Assembly (NCBI RefSeq): GCF_051487185.1
Contig: NZ_JAHVDK010000019.1
Location: forward strand, 62,001-126,000
DNA: 64,000 nucleotides
Direction of reading: 5' to 3'
Source of the DNA: Inquilinus limosus_F
Lineage (GTDB): Bacteria; Pseudomonadota; Alphaproteobacteria; DSM-16000; Inquilinaceae
The notes below the pieces were generated by a model. The model saw only the letters and a list, made by a program, of their open reading frames with translations. It was not told where the DNA came from and ran no database searches. Position 1 is the first letter of the stretch, and the number at the start of each line of letters is the position of its first letter. Of the stretch, positions 8,712 through 15,978 are shown in pieces. A program made the position numbers and the translations under genes.

Positions 8712-9608
8712 ATGGCTTCGCAGCCGGCCCTTCTGAACTGGGACGATCTTCGCCTCGTGCTGGCGGTCGCCGAGAGCGGCACCATCTCCGGCGCCGCGGC
8801 CGTCCTGCGCATCAGCCACCCCACGCTGTCGCGGCGGCTGCGGCACATCGAACAGCGGCTCGGCGCACGCCTGTTCGAGCGCACGCCCTCGCTGTGCCGG
8901 CCGACCGAGGCGGGCGAGGAGATGAGAGCTCTGGCCAGCCGGCTGCGGGAGGATATCGCGGCGCTGGAGGGGCGGATCGCCGGACGGGACCGGAGCACGA
9001 GCGGCCCGGTGCGGCTGACGGCGCCCGACGCCGTGGCGGACTATCTCCTGCCCGGGATGTTGGCCGACATCTGCCGGGATGCGCCGGAACTGACCCTGGA
9101 GCTCGTGGTCTCCAACCAGGTGCTGTCGCTGGCGCAGCGCTCCGCCGACATCGCCCTGCGCGTCACCGATTCCCCGGATCCGGCGCTGCGCGGGCGGCGC
9201 GTGGGGACCGTGGCCGCGGCCGTTTATGCCGAAATGTCGCTGGCCGAGGCCTATCACCGGGCCGACGATCGGCCGTGGGTCGGCTTCGACGCCGCGCTGG
9301 CCTGCACCAAGCTCGGCACCTGGGTCGCGGCGCATGCGCCCGACGGCGGCATCCGCTTCCGCGCCAACACGCTGCTCGGCGCCGCCCGGGCCGTCCGCTC
9401 CGGCATCGGCTTCGGCGTCCTGCCCTGCTTTGTCGGCGGCAGCATTCCGGAGCTGGCGCAAGTGGAGCGGCCGATTCCGGCCCTGGACCAGGGCCTGTGG
9501 CTGCTGGTCCATCCGGAGATCGCCCGGGTTCCCCGGGTGCGGGCCGCGTGCGACGCCCTCGCCCGCAGGTTGAAGGCAGCGGCGCCTCTGCTGTCGGGCG
9601 AAGGATAG
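8712..9608 (+). CDS. LysR-family transcriptional regulator
   Basis: A 298-residue LysR regulator distinct from its upstream neighbour. The helix-turn-helix at residues about 8-65 contains GTISGAAAVLRISHPTLSRRL and ends LFERTPSLCRPTEAGEE. The effector domain begins around GPVRLTAPDAVADYLLPGML, and the C-terminus has the usual GIGFGVLPCFVGG block. This is the short-linker type often acting on unlinked or divergent genes. No divergent partner is present, so its target cannot be read from position. Confidence 0.88.
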   Translation: MASQPALLNWDDLRLVLAVAESGTISGAAAVLRISHPTLSRRLRHIEQRLGARLFERTPSLCRPTEAGEEMRALASRLREDIAALEGRIAGRDRSTSGPVRLTAPDAVADYLLPGMLADICRDAPELTLELVVSNQVLSLAQRSADIALRVTDSPDPALRGRRVGTVAAAVYAEMSLAEAYHRADDRPWVGFDAALACTKLGTWVAAHAPDGGIRFRANTLLGAARAVRSGIGFGVLPCFVGGSIPELAQVERPIPALDQGLWLLVHPEIARVPRVRAACDALARRLKAAAPLLSGEG

Positions 9609-9711
9609 GCCGATCAAAAATTCTTTCAGCACCCTGTGCAGGAATTTCGAGTGGGAACGCGGCCCCGAACGGCCAAGATCCGACCCGGGATATCAACAGG
9701 GGCAAAAACCG

Positions 9712-9999
9712 ATGTTCGTGGTCCTTCTCAGGTTTTCGGACAACAGGGACAAGGCCGGCCAGTTCATGCAGGGCCACAATGAGTGGCTGCAGCGCGGCTT
9801 CGACGACGGCGTGTTCCTGCTGGCGGGCAGCCTGCAGCCGCGGCTGGGCGGCGGCATCCTGGCGCACAGCACGAGCCGGCCGGAGTTGCAGGACCGGGTG
9901 GATGCCGATCCGTTCGTGGCCGAGGGCGTGGTGACAGCCGAGATCCTGGAGCTCTCCCCCTCCAGGGCCGATGCGCGGCTGGATTTTCTGCTCGCCTGA
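9712..9999 (+). CDS. YciI-family protein
   Basis: A 95-residue single-domain protein of the YciI (dimeric alpha/beta barrel) family. It opens MFVVLLRFSDNR, has a His in FMQGHNEWLQ at the position of the family His, and carries the typical second half DADPFVAEGVVTAEILEL. The biochemical role of the family is largely undefined. A purine-rich AACAGGGGCAAAAACCG precedes the ATG. It ends 28 bp before the DNA glycosylase gene and is probably co-transcribed with it. Confidence 0.85.
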   Translation: MFVVLLRFSDNRDKAGQFMQGHNEWLQRGFDDGVFLLAGSLQPRLGGGILAHSTSRPELQDRVDADPFVAEGVVTAEILELSPSRADARLDFLLA

Positions 10000-10027
10000 G
10001 CGCTTTCCTGTCCGGAGGGGCTGAACG

Positions 10028-10687
10028 ATGAGCATGACGATCGCCGGGCCGGACGGGAGGCCGCGCTGCCGATGGTGCGGCGCCGCGCCGGAGTTCCTGG
10101 CCTATCACGACACCGAATGGGGCTTTCCGGTCGCGGACGACCATCGCCTGTTCGAGAAGCTGTGCCTGGAGGGCTTTCAGTCCGGGCTGAGCTGGCGCAC
10201 CATCCTGGCCAAGCGCGAGAATTTCCGGGCAGCCTTCCACGGCTTCGATTTCGACAGGGTGGCGCGCTTCACCGAACGCGATGTCGAGCGCCTGCTCCGG
10301 GACGACGGAATCGTCCGCCATCGCGGCAAGATCGAGGCGGTGATCAACAACGCACGGCGGGCCCGCGAGTTGGTCGAGCGGGAGGGCTCGCTGGCCGCCT
10401 TCCTCTGGCGCTACGAGCCGGACCCGAAGCGCTCCGCGGAGCCGCAGACCGCCTCCACCTCAGCGGAGTCCATCGCCCTCTCGAAGGATCTGAAGAAGCG
10501 GGGCTGGGCCTTCGTCGGCCCGACCACGGTCTACGCCTTCATGCAGGCGATGGGGCTGATCAACGATCACGCCGCCGACTGCGTGATCCGGGTCGAGGTC
10601 GAGCGCGCGCGTCGGACCTTCAGACGTCCGGCATCCGATACTCAATCCGCATCGATCGATCCAGCAATTGGGTTGGAAGGGAATTGA
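10028..10687 (+). CDS. tag: DNA-3-methyladenine glycosylase I
   Basis: Excises 3-methyladenine from alkylated DNA (EC 3.2.2.20). The 219 residues include the Tag zinc-site residues: Cys in RCRWCG and His in YHDTEWGFPV near the N-terminus, and His and Cys in NDHAADC near the C-terminus. The base-pocket block EGFQSGLSWRTILAKRENFR and DDGIVRHRGKIEAVINNA are clear. It is longer than the about 190-residue E. coli protein because of a roughly 25-residue tail without recognisable features. A good GGAGGGG ribosome-binding site precedes the ATG. It has no obvious link to the sugar genes around it. Confidence 0.93.
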   Translation: MSMTIAGPDGRPRCRWCGAAPEFLAYHDTEWGFPVADDHRLFEKLCLEGFQSGLSWRTILAKRENFRAAFHGFDFDRVARFTERDVERLLRDDGIVRHRGKIEAVINNARRARELVEREGSLAAFLWRYEPDPKRSAEPQTASTSAESIALSKDLKKRGWAFVGPTTVYAFMQAMGLINDHAADCVIRVEVERARRTFRRPASDTQSASIDPAIGLEGN

Positions 10688-10705
10688 TCCGGACGCTAGA
10701 ACGAC

Positions 10706-10717
10706 ATCGAATTCAAT
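10706..10717. promoter_or_regulatory. Candidate operator upstream of kdgD-garD
   Basis: ATCGAATTCAAT is an imperfect palindrome (five of six pairs, GAATTC core) 23 bp before the kdgD start, in a locally AT-richer stretch. A regulator bound here would block ribosome access or early transcription. No partner is known; LysR or GntR regulators in the window are possible. Confidence 0.25.
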
Positions 10718-10739
10718 ATCGACGCCGGGAGGATGATTC

Positions 10740-11678
10740 ATGGCCAAGATGACCCCGAACGAGATGGCGCAGCGCCTCGGCTCCGGCCTGCTGTCCTTCC
10801 CGGTCACCCCCTTCGACCGCAACAACGCCTTCGACGCCGAGCGCTACCGCTCGAACCTCGACTGGCTGTGCGGTTACGATGTCGCCGGGCTGTTCGCCGC
10901 CGGCGGCACCGGGGAGTTCTTCTCTTTGACCCCGTCCGAGGTCGAGACCGTGGTCGCCACGGCGGTGGCGGAGACCCGCGGCCGGGTGCCGGTGATCGCC
11001 GGCGCGGGCTACGGCACCGCGATCGCACGGGAAATGGCGGCCGCGGCCGAACGGGCCGGCGCCGACGGCATCCTGCTGCTGCCGCCCTATCTCGTCCATT
11101 CCGAGCAGGAAGGGCTGGCGGCCCATATCGAGGCGGTCTGCGCCGCCACCAAGCTCGGCGTCATCGTCTACAACCGCGACAACGCGATCGTCACCGACGA
11201 GACCCTGGCGCGGCTGTGCGAGCGCCGCCCGAACCTGGTCGGCTACAAGGACGGGATCGGCGATATCGAGCTGATGACGCGGGTCTATTCCCGCATGGGC
11301 GATCGCCTGACCTATATCGGCGGCCTGCCGACGGCCGAGACCTTCGCCCTGCCCTATCTGGAGATGGGCGTCACCACCTATTCCTCGGCCGTCTTCAACT
11401 TCGTGCCGGAGTTCTCGACCAAGTTCTACGCCGCTGTGCGCCGCCGTGACCGCGAGACGGTGCAGGCGGGGCTGCGCGACTTCATCCTGCCGCTGATCGC
11501 GATCCGCAACCGCCGCAAGGGCTATGCGGTGTCGATCATCAAGGCCGGGATGCGGGTGATCGGGCGGGATTCCGGCCCGGTCCGCTCGCCGCTCGTGGAC
11601 CTGACCGAGGCCGAGACCGAGCAGCTGGCTGCGCTGGTCAAGGGCCTGGCGCAGAGCCGCTTCGCCGCCGCGGCCTGA
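10740..11678 (+). CDS. kdgD: 5-dehydro-4-deoxyglucarate dehydratase
   Basis: Converts 5-keto-4-deoxy-D-glucarate to 2-oxoglutarate semialdehyde with loss of water and CO2 (EC 4.2.1.41). The 312-residue protein is of the DapA/NAL aldolase fold: LLSFPVTPFDRNNAFD at the start, the GGTGEFFSLT carboxylate-binding loop, the Schiff-base Lys in LVGYKDGIGDIELM, and the partner Tyr in VIVYNRDN. The ribosome-binding site GGGAGGATGATTC precedes the ATG. garD follows after 13 bp, so the two form a galactarate route. The semialdehyde dehydrogenase needed to reach 2-oxoglutarate is not in the window. Confidence 0.94.
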   Translation: MAKMTPNEMAQRLGSGLLSFPVTPFDRNNAFDAERYRSNLDWLCGYDVAGLFAAGGTGEFFSLTPSEVETVVATAVAETRGRVPVIAGAGYGTAIAREMAAAAERAGADGILLLPPYLVHSEQEGLAAHIEAVCAATKLGVIVYNRDNAIVTDETLARLCERRPNLVGYKDGIGDIELMTRVYSRMGDRLTYIGGLPTAETFALPYLEMGVTTYSSAVFNFVPEFSTKFYAAVRRRDRETVQAGLRDFILPLIAIRNRRKGYAVSIIKAGMRVIGRDSGPVRSPLVDLTEAETEQLAALVKGLAQSRFAAAA

Positions 11679-11691
11679 CGGGAGGGCGCCG

Positions 11692-13230
11692 ATGCCGGAG
11701 CCAGGAACGGCCCACGCCGAAACACCCCGCACCATCCGGCTGCACGAGGCCGACAACGTCGCCATCGTGGTCAATTCCTTCGGCCTGCCGGAGGGCACCC
11801 GCCTTCCGGACGGCCCGACCCTGCGGCAGTTCGTGCCGCAGGGCCACAAGGTGGCCCTGGCCGACATTCCCGAGGGCGCCGAGATCCGGCGCTACGGGGA
11901 GGTGATCGGCCGCGCCGCCCGGCCGCTCCGGACCGGCGACTGGGTCGAGGAAGCGGCGGTGCTGGTCCCGGCCGCGCCCGCGCTCGACCGGCTGGAGCTG
12001 GCGACCCGGCCGCCGGCGCCGCTGCCGCCGCTCGAAGGCTACACCTTCGAGGGCTTCCGCAATCCGGACGGGTCGGTCGGCACCAAGAACGTGCTGGCGA
12101 TCAGTACCAGCGTGCAATGCGTGGCCGGGACGCTGGATTTCGCGGTGAAGCGGATCAAGGAGCAGCTGCTGCCCCGCTTCCCGAACGTCGACGACGTGGT
12201 GGCGCTGAACCATAGCTACGGCTGCGGCGTCGCCATCAACGCGCCCGAGGCGGTGGTGCCGATCCGCACCCTGCAGAACCTGGCGCTGAACCCGAATTTC
12301 GGCGGCGAGGTGATGATCGTCGGCCTGGGCTGCGAGAAGCTGCAGCCCGAGCGGCTGATGCCCGACGGCATGCCTCCGGGCATTGTCCGGCTGCAGGAGG
12401 AGGCCGGCTTCGGCGCCATGGTCGATTCGATCCTGGCGATGGCCGAGGCGCGGCTCGAGATCCTGAACCGTCGCCGCCGCGAGACCTGCCCGGTCTCCGA
12501 CCTCGTGGTCGGGGTGCAGTGCGGCGGCAGCGACGCCTTCTCCGGCGTCACCGCCAATCCAGCAGTCGGCTTCGCCGCCGACCTCTTGGTCCGCGCCGGC
12601 GCCACGGTGATGTTCTCCGAGGTCACCGAGGTGCGCGACGCCATCCATCTGCTGACGCCGCGGGCTGCGACCGAGGAGGTCGGCCGCGCTTTGATCCGCG
12701 AGATGGCCTGGTACGACGAATACCTCGCCCGCGGCCAGGCCGACCGCAGCGCCAACCCCTCGCCCGGCAACAAGAAGGGCGGCCTGGCCAATGTCGTCGA
12801 GAAGGCGCTGGGCTCGGTGGTGAAGTCGGGCACGAGCGCGATCGTCGACGTGCTGGCCCCCGGCGAGCGGGTGCGGAAGAAAGGCCTGGTCTTCGCCGCC
12901 ACCCCGGCCAGCGACTTCGTCTGCGGCACGCTGCAGCTGGCTTCGGGCATGACGCTGCAGGTGTTCACCACCGGCCGCGGCACGCCCTACGGCCTGGCCG
13001 CGGCGCCGGTGATCAAGATGTCGACCCGGACCGACCTGGCGCAGCGCTGGTCCGACCTGATCGACCTCGACGCCGGGCGGATCGCCAGCGGCGAGGCGAC
13101 GATCGAGCAGGTCGGCTGGGACCTGTTCCATCTGATCCTCGACGTCGCCAGCGGCCGGGCCAAGCCCTGGTCCGACCGCTGGGGCCTGTTCAACGCCCTG
13201 ACCCTGTTCAATCCGGCGCCGGTGACCTGA
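11692..13230 (+). CDS. garD: Galactarate dehydratase
   Basis: Dehydrates galactarate (mucate) to 5-keto-4-deoxy-D-glucarate (EC 4.2.1.42), the substrate of the preceding kdgD product. The 512 residues comprise an N-terminal SAF domain (about 1-100) and the UxaA/GarD core with NPDGSVGTKNVLAISTS, LNHSYGCGVAIN, GLGCEKLQPERLMP, MQCGGSDAFSGVTANP-like VQCGGSDAFSGVTANP and RSANPSPGNKKGGLANVVEK. These blocks and the C-terminal FNPAPVT match GarD rather than altronate dehydratase UxaA. A GGGAGGGCGCCG ribosome-binding site precedes the ATG. The family uses iron. Confidence 0.94.
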   Translation: MPEPGTAHAETPRTIRLHEADNVAIVVNSFGLPEGTRLPDGPTLRQFVPQGHKVALADIPEGAEIRRYGEVIGRAARPLRTGDWVEEAAVLVPAAPALDRLELATRPPAPLPPLEGYTFEGFRNPDGSVGTKNVLAISTSVQCVAGTLDFAVKRIKEQLLPRFPNVDDVVALNHSYGCGVAINAPEAVVPIRTLQNLALNPNFGGEVMIVGLGCEKLQPERLMPDGMPPGIVRLQEEAGFGAMVDSILAMAEARLEILNRRRRETCPVSDLVVGVQCGGSDAFSGVTANPAVGFAADLLVRAGATVMFSEVTEVRDAIHLLTPRAATEEVGRALIREMAWYDEYLARGQADRSANPSPGNKKGGLANVVEKALGSVVKSGTSAIVDVLAPGERVRKKGLVFAATPASDFVCGTLQLASGMTLQVFTTGRGTPYGLAAAPVIKMSTRTDLAQRWSDLIDLDAGRIASGEATIEQVGWDLFHLILDVASGRAKPWSDRWGLFNALTLFNPAPVT

Positions 13231-13252
13231 TACCGACGAACCCCCGAAGGGT

Positions 13253-13375
13253 CGTCATCCCGTGCGCGCCGCGGCGCGAAGTGCCGCGGTGCAGACACGG
13301 GATCTCCGCACTGTCATCGAAGAGATCCCGGTTCTGCGGCGCATCACTCCGTGCTGCGCCGCGCCCGGGATGACG
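13253..13375. repeat. Dispersed palindromic repeat, CGTCATCCCG type
   Basis: The outer arms CGTCATCCCG (13253-13262) and CGGGATGACG (13366-13375) are perfect complements. Inside are further short GC-rich inverted segments (GCGCCGCGGCGC, GATCTCCG/GAGATCCCG-like). It lies just after garD and may also act as a boundary or transcript 3' structure. Its outer sequence begins with the same CGTCAT as the two other repeat families in the window. Confidence 0.75.
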
Positions 13376-13417
13376 GCATGACAAAGAAATCCCATCCGGG
13401 CCCGGCCGATCTCACGA

Positions 13418-13446
13418 TTGACTTGAACGTACCAGTTCGTACATTT
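13418..13446 (+). promoter_or_regulatory. Promoter with TetR-type operator for the shikimate dehydrogenase homologue
   Basis: TTGACT (13418-13423) and TACATT (13440-13445) with a 16-bp spacer form a sigma70-like promoter on the plus strand. The operator ACGTACCAGTTCGTACATTT (13427-13446) fills the spacer and covers the -10 box. The identical 20 bases recur at 15334-15353 in front of the TRAP genes, again within a TTGACT...TACATT promoter. The TetR gene between the two sites (14365-15162) is the obvious candidate repressor. The rest of the 13231-13556 gap holds a palindromic repeat and a roughly 110-base leader without other recognised features. Confidence 0.75.
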
Positions 13447-13556
13447 TCAAAAACTGGGAAGACACCGGCACAGGCGGGAACCATGGATCGTCCGAGACGC
13501 ACCGCGCGTCCTTGCGGAGTCATCATGTTCGGGCGGTTCGGCGCCGACACCCACCC

Positions 13557-14420
13557 ATGACCCATATCCGCCCGGCCACCATCCGCGTCGGCCTGATCGG
13601 CGCCGGCATCCAGGCGTCGCGGACCCCGGCCCTGCACATGCGCGAGGGCGCCGAACAAGGGCTGCGCTACGAGTACGAGCTGATCGACCTGGAGGTGATC
13701 GGCCGCGGGGTCGAGGCCCTGCCCGAGCTGGTCGCGGCGGCGGAGCGGCGCGGCTTCGCCGGGCTCAACGTCACTCATCCCTGCAAGCAGGCGGTGATCC
13801 CGCTGCTGCACGCGCTGTCCGACGACGCGCGGGCGCTGGGCGCCGTCAACACGGTCGTGTTCGCGGATGGCCGGCGGATCGGCCACAACACCGACTGGTG
13901 GGGCTTCGCCGAGAGCTTCCGGCGCGGCCTGCCGGATGTCCGCAAGGACCGTGCGGTCCAGCTCGGCGCCGGCGGTGCGGGGGCGGCGGTGGCCCACGCC
14001 GCACTCACCCTCGGGATCGGCGAACTGGCGATCTTCGATGTCGACCAAGGCCGGGCCGAGGCCATGGCCGCCGGCCTTTCCGCCCGGTTCGGGACGGGCC
14101 GCGCCGTGGCGGGCACGGACCTGGCCGCCGCCATGGCGAGAGCGGACGGGCTGATCCACGCCACCCCGACCGGGATGGCGAAATATCCCGGCCTGCCGCT
14201 GCCGGCCGAGCTGATCAAGCCCCGGCACTGGGTCGCCGAGATCGTCTACTTCCCGCTCGAGACCGAGCTGCTGCGCGTCGCCCGCGCCCGCGGCTGCCGG
14301 ACCCTGGACGGCGGCGGCATGGCGGTGTTCCAGGCGGTCGAGGCGTTCCGGCTGTTCACCGGCATCACGCCGGACGCCGAGCGGATGACCCGGCACTTCG
14401 CTTCGCTCGGACCGGGCTAG
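13557..14420 (+). CDS. Shikimate/quinate dehydrogenase family protein
   Basis: A 287-residue AroE-family oxidoreductase. The N-terminal substrate domain has GLIGAGIQASRTPALHM in place of the usual SxS loop, GLNVTHPCKQAVI containing the catalytic Lys, and the Asp in GHNTDWWGF. The Rossmann half has LGAGGAGAAVAHA and then DVDQGRAEAM, where an acidic residue at the end of the second strand favours NAD+ over NADP+. Together with the neighbouring QuiC this suggests catabolic oxidation of shikimate or quinate rather than chorismate synthesis. No good ribosome-binding site precedes the ATG. Its 3' end overlaps the convergent TetR gene by 56 bp. Confidence 0.87.
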   Translation: MTHIRPATIRVGLIGAGIQASRTPALHMREGAEQGLRYEYELIDLEVIGRGVEALPELVAAAERRGFAGLNVTHPCKQAVIPLLHALSDDARALGAVNTVVFADGRRIGHNTDWWGFAESFRRGLPDVRKDRAVQLGAGGAGAAVAHAALTLGIGELAIFDVDQGRAEAMAAGLSARFGTGRAVAGTDLAAAMARADGLIHATPTGMAKYPGLPLPAELIKPRHWVAEIVYFPLETELLRVARARGCRTLDGGGMAVFQAVEAFRLFTGITPDAERMTRHFASLGPG

Positions 14421-15162
14421 AGGCCTCTCCGGCCGGAGCGACCTCCGCCGCCTCCGCCCCGCCCTGCAGCAGGCGGATGACGGCGTCGCCGATTATCCGC
14501 CGATGCGTCTCCCGCAGCCCCGGTTCCGACAGGTCGCGGCGGAAGATGGTGCCGAAGGTGTGGCGGTTGGAGATGCGGAAGAAGCAGAAGGCGCTGATCA
14601 GCATGTGCAGGTCGACCGGGTCGATCTCGGCCCGGAACACGCCCGCCTTCCGACCACGCTCCTGGATCGAGGCGATGGTCTGGATGATGCCGAGATTGGC
14701 GCTGCGGATCGAGGCGGTGCGCTGCAGGTGCTCGGCCCGGTGGATGTTCTCGATGCTGACTAGGCGGATGAAATCGGGATGCGCCTCGTCATAGTCGAAG
14801 GTGAACTCGGCCAGCCGCCGCATCGCCTCCTCCGGCGGCAGGTCCTCAAGATGCAGCTCGGCCTCGGCCGCCCGAATATCGGCATAGGCCTTCTCCAGCA
14901 CCGCGAGGTACAGCCCCTCCTTGCCACCGAAATAGTAGTAGATCATGCGCTTGGAGGTGCGCGTGCGCTCCGCGATCGCGTCGACGCGCGCCCCGCTGAG
15001 CCCGTAGGTCGCGAACTCCTCGGTCGCGACCTCGAGAATGTCCTGCCTAGTGCGCTCGGGATCGTTCTTGCGGGTGGTCTTCCGCTCCGCCGCGCCCGAT
15101 CTGGTCCTGCCCGCCATCGCCTGGCCCGTCTCCCGCACCGATGCCGCCCGATCGGCGGACAT
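14365..15162 (-). CDS. TetR-family transcriptional regulator of the shikimate/TRAP cluster
   Basis: A 265-residue regulator with an extended basic N-terminus. The TetR helix-turn-helix runs from about residue 34 (DPERTRQDILEVATEEFATYGLSG) through TRTSKRMIYYYFGGKEGLYLAVLEKAY. The C-terminal domain is of the PsrA/TetR_C_7-like type, ending in a Pro/Ala/Arg-rich tail. The ATG at 15162 is chosen for its CCGGAGAAG ribosome-binding site; an in-frame ATG at 15198 lacks one. It is divergent from the TRAP operon and convergent with the dehydrogenase gene. Matching operators in both outward promoters (13427-13446, 15334-15353) make it the likely local repressor. Confidence 0.9.
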   Translation of the reverse strand: MSADRAASVRETGQAMAGRTRSGAAERKTTRKNDPERTRQDILEVATEEFATYGLSGARVDAIAERTRTSKRMIYYYFGGKEGLYLAVLEKAYADIRAAEAELHLEDLPPEEAMRRLAEFTFDYDEAHPDFIRLVSIENIHRAEHLQRTASIRSANLGIIQTIASIQERGRKAGVFRAEIDPVDLHMLISAFCFFRISNRHTFGTIFRRDLSEPGLRETHRRIIGDAVIRLLQGGAEAAEVAPAGEASSPVRAKRSAGSSARRPA

Positions 15163-15222
15163 GCCTCTACTTCTCCGGAACTTCATGGCCGCGAACAAGC
15201 GGTTTCAAACCGCCTCCCCTCC

Positions 15223-15306
15223 CGTCATTGCGAGGAGGCGAAGCCGACGAAGCAATCCAAGGCCGGTACGAGTGGCCTGGATTGCTTCGCTGCGCTCGCA
15301 ATGACG
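15223..15306. repeat. Dispersed palindromic repeat, CGTCATTGCGAG type, copy 1
   Basis: The outer arms CGTCATTGCGAG (15223-15234) and CTCGCAATGACG (15295-15306) are perfectly complementary, with an inner stem GAAGCAATCCA / TGGATTGCTTC (last arm imperfect). The element lies between the TetR gene and the TRAP operon promoter. A near-identical copy is at 43294-43379. Repeats with this sequence are common in large alphaproteobacterial genomes. Confidence 0.88.
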
Positions 15307-15325
15307 ACAGGGCACAGCCGAAGGC

Positions 15326-15353
15326 TTGACTATACGTACCAGTTCGTACATTT
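15326..15353 (+). promoter_or_regulatory. Promoter with TetR-type operator for the TRAP operon
   Basis: TTGACT (15326-15331) and TACATT (15347-15352) are separated by 15 bp. The 20-base operator ACGTACCAGTTCGTACATTT (15334-15353) is identical to that at 13427-13446. The 3' edge is 64 bp upstream of the dctQ-type start. Inverted GTAC half-sites (GTAC-N6-GTAC) give the partial dyad expected for a TetR dimer. Confidence 0.75.
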
Positions 15354-15417
15354 CTGAGAAAGAAGAATTCGGAACCGACGAAGCCGCGGCCGGCGGCCAT
15401 CACAGGGAGAGCGCCCG

Positions 15418-15975
15418 ATGCGTCTTGTCGTCGACTCCTACTTCGCCCTGCTGAGGTTGCTGATCGCCCTTCTCCTCGCCGGGATGGTGGTGCTGGTCTT
15501 CGGCAACGTCGTGCTGCGCTACGCCTTCAACCTGGGGCTGACCGCGTCGGAGGAGCTGTCGCGGCTGTTCTTCGTCTGGCTGATCTTCCTCGGCGCCGTG
15601 GTCACCTTGCGCGAGCGCGGGCATATCGGCATCGACACGCTGCTGCGCCGCCTGCCACGGCCGGCGGCCAAGGCCTGCCTCGCCCTCTCCGGCGCGCTGG
15701 CGCTGCTGGCGATCTGGCTGCTGCTGAAGGGCAGCATCGAGCAGGCGGCGATCAACCTCGGCGTCGCCTCGCCGGCCGTGGGCTATCCGATGGCGTTGCT
15801 GTACGGCGCCGGCATCGCCTTCGCGGTGCCGGCCGCGCTGATCATCCTGGCCGACCTCGCCCGCCTGATCCTCGGCCGGGCCGGGCCCGAAGAGCTGATC
15901 CTGGTCCGCGACTCCGAGGAGCTCGCCGCCCTCGATGCCCCCTCCCCCGCCCCGCACGCCGCGCGGAAGGGCTGA
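15418..15975 (+). CDS. TRAP transporter small permease (DctQ family)
   Basis: A 185-residue, four-helix membrane subunit of a tripartite ATP-independent periplasmic transporter. It has the family pattern NVVLRYAFNLGLTASEELSRLFFVWLIFLGAVV around residues 25-60, followed by RERGHIGID. The ribosome-binding site is ACAGGGAGAGCGCCCG. It is the first gene of a run DctQ-DctM-DctP-QuiC on the plus strand, directly behind the TetR-operator promoter. Likely cargo is a cyclic hydroxy-acid such as quinate or shikimate (context inference). Confidence 0.92.
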   Translation: MRLVVDSYFALLRLLIALLLAGMVVLVFGNVVLRYAFNLGLTASEELSRLFFVWLIFLGAVVTLRERGHIGIDTLLRRLPRPAAKACLALSGALALLAIWLLLKGSIEQAAINLGVASPAVGYPMALLYGAGIAFAVPAALIILADLARLILGRAGPEELILVRDSEELAALDAPSPAPHAARKG

Positions 15976-15978
15976 GCC

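Noticed and set aside
11692..13230. Altronate dehydratase (uxaA)
   Set aside because: Same superfamily, but the specific blocks and the adjoining kdgD fit galactarate dehydratase much better.
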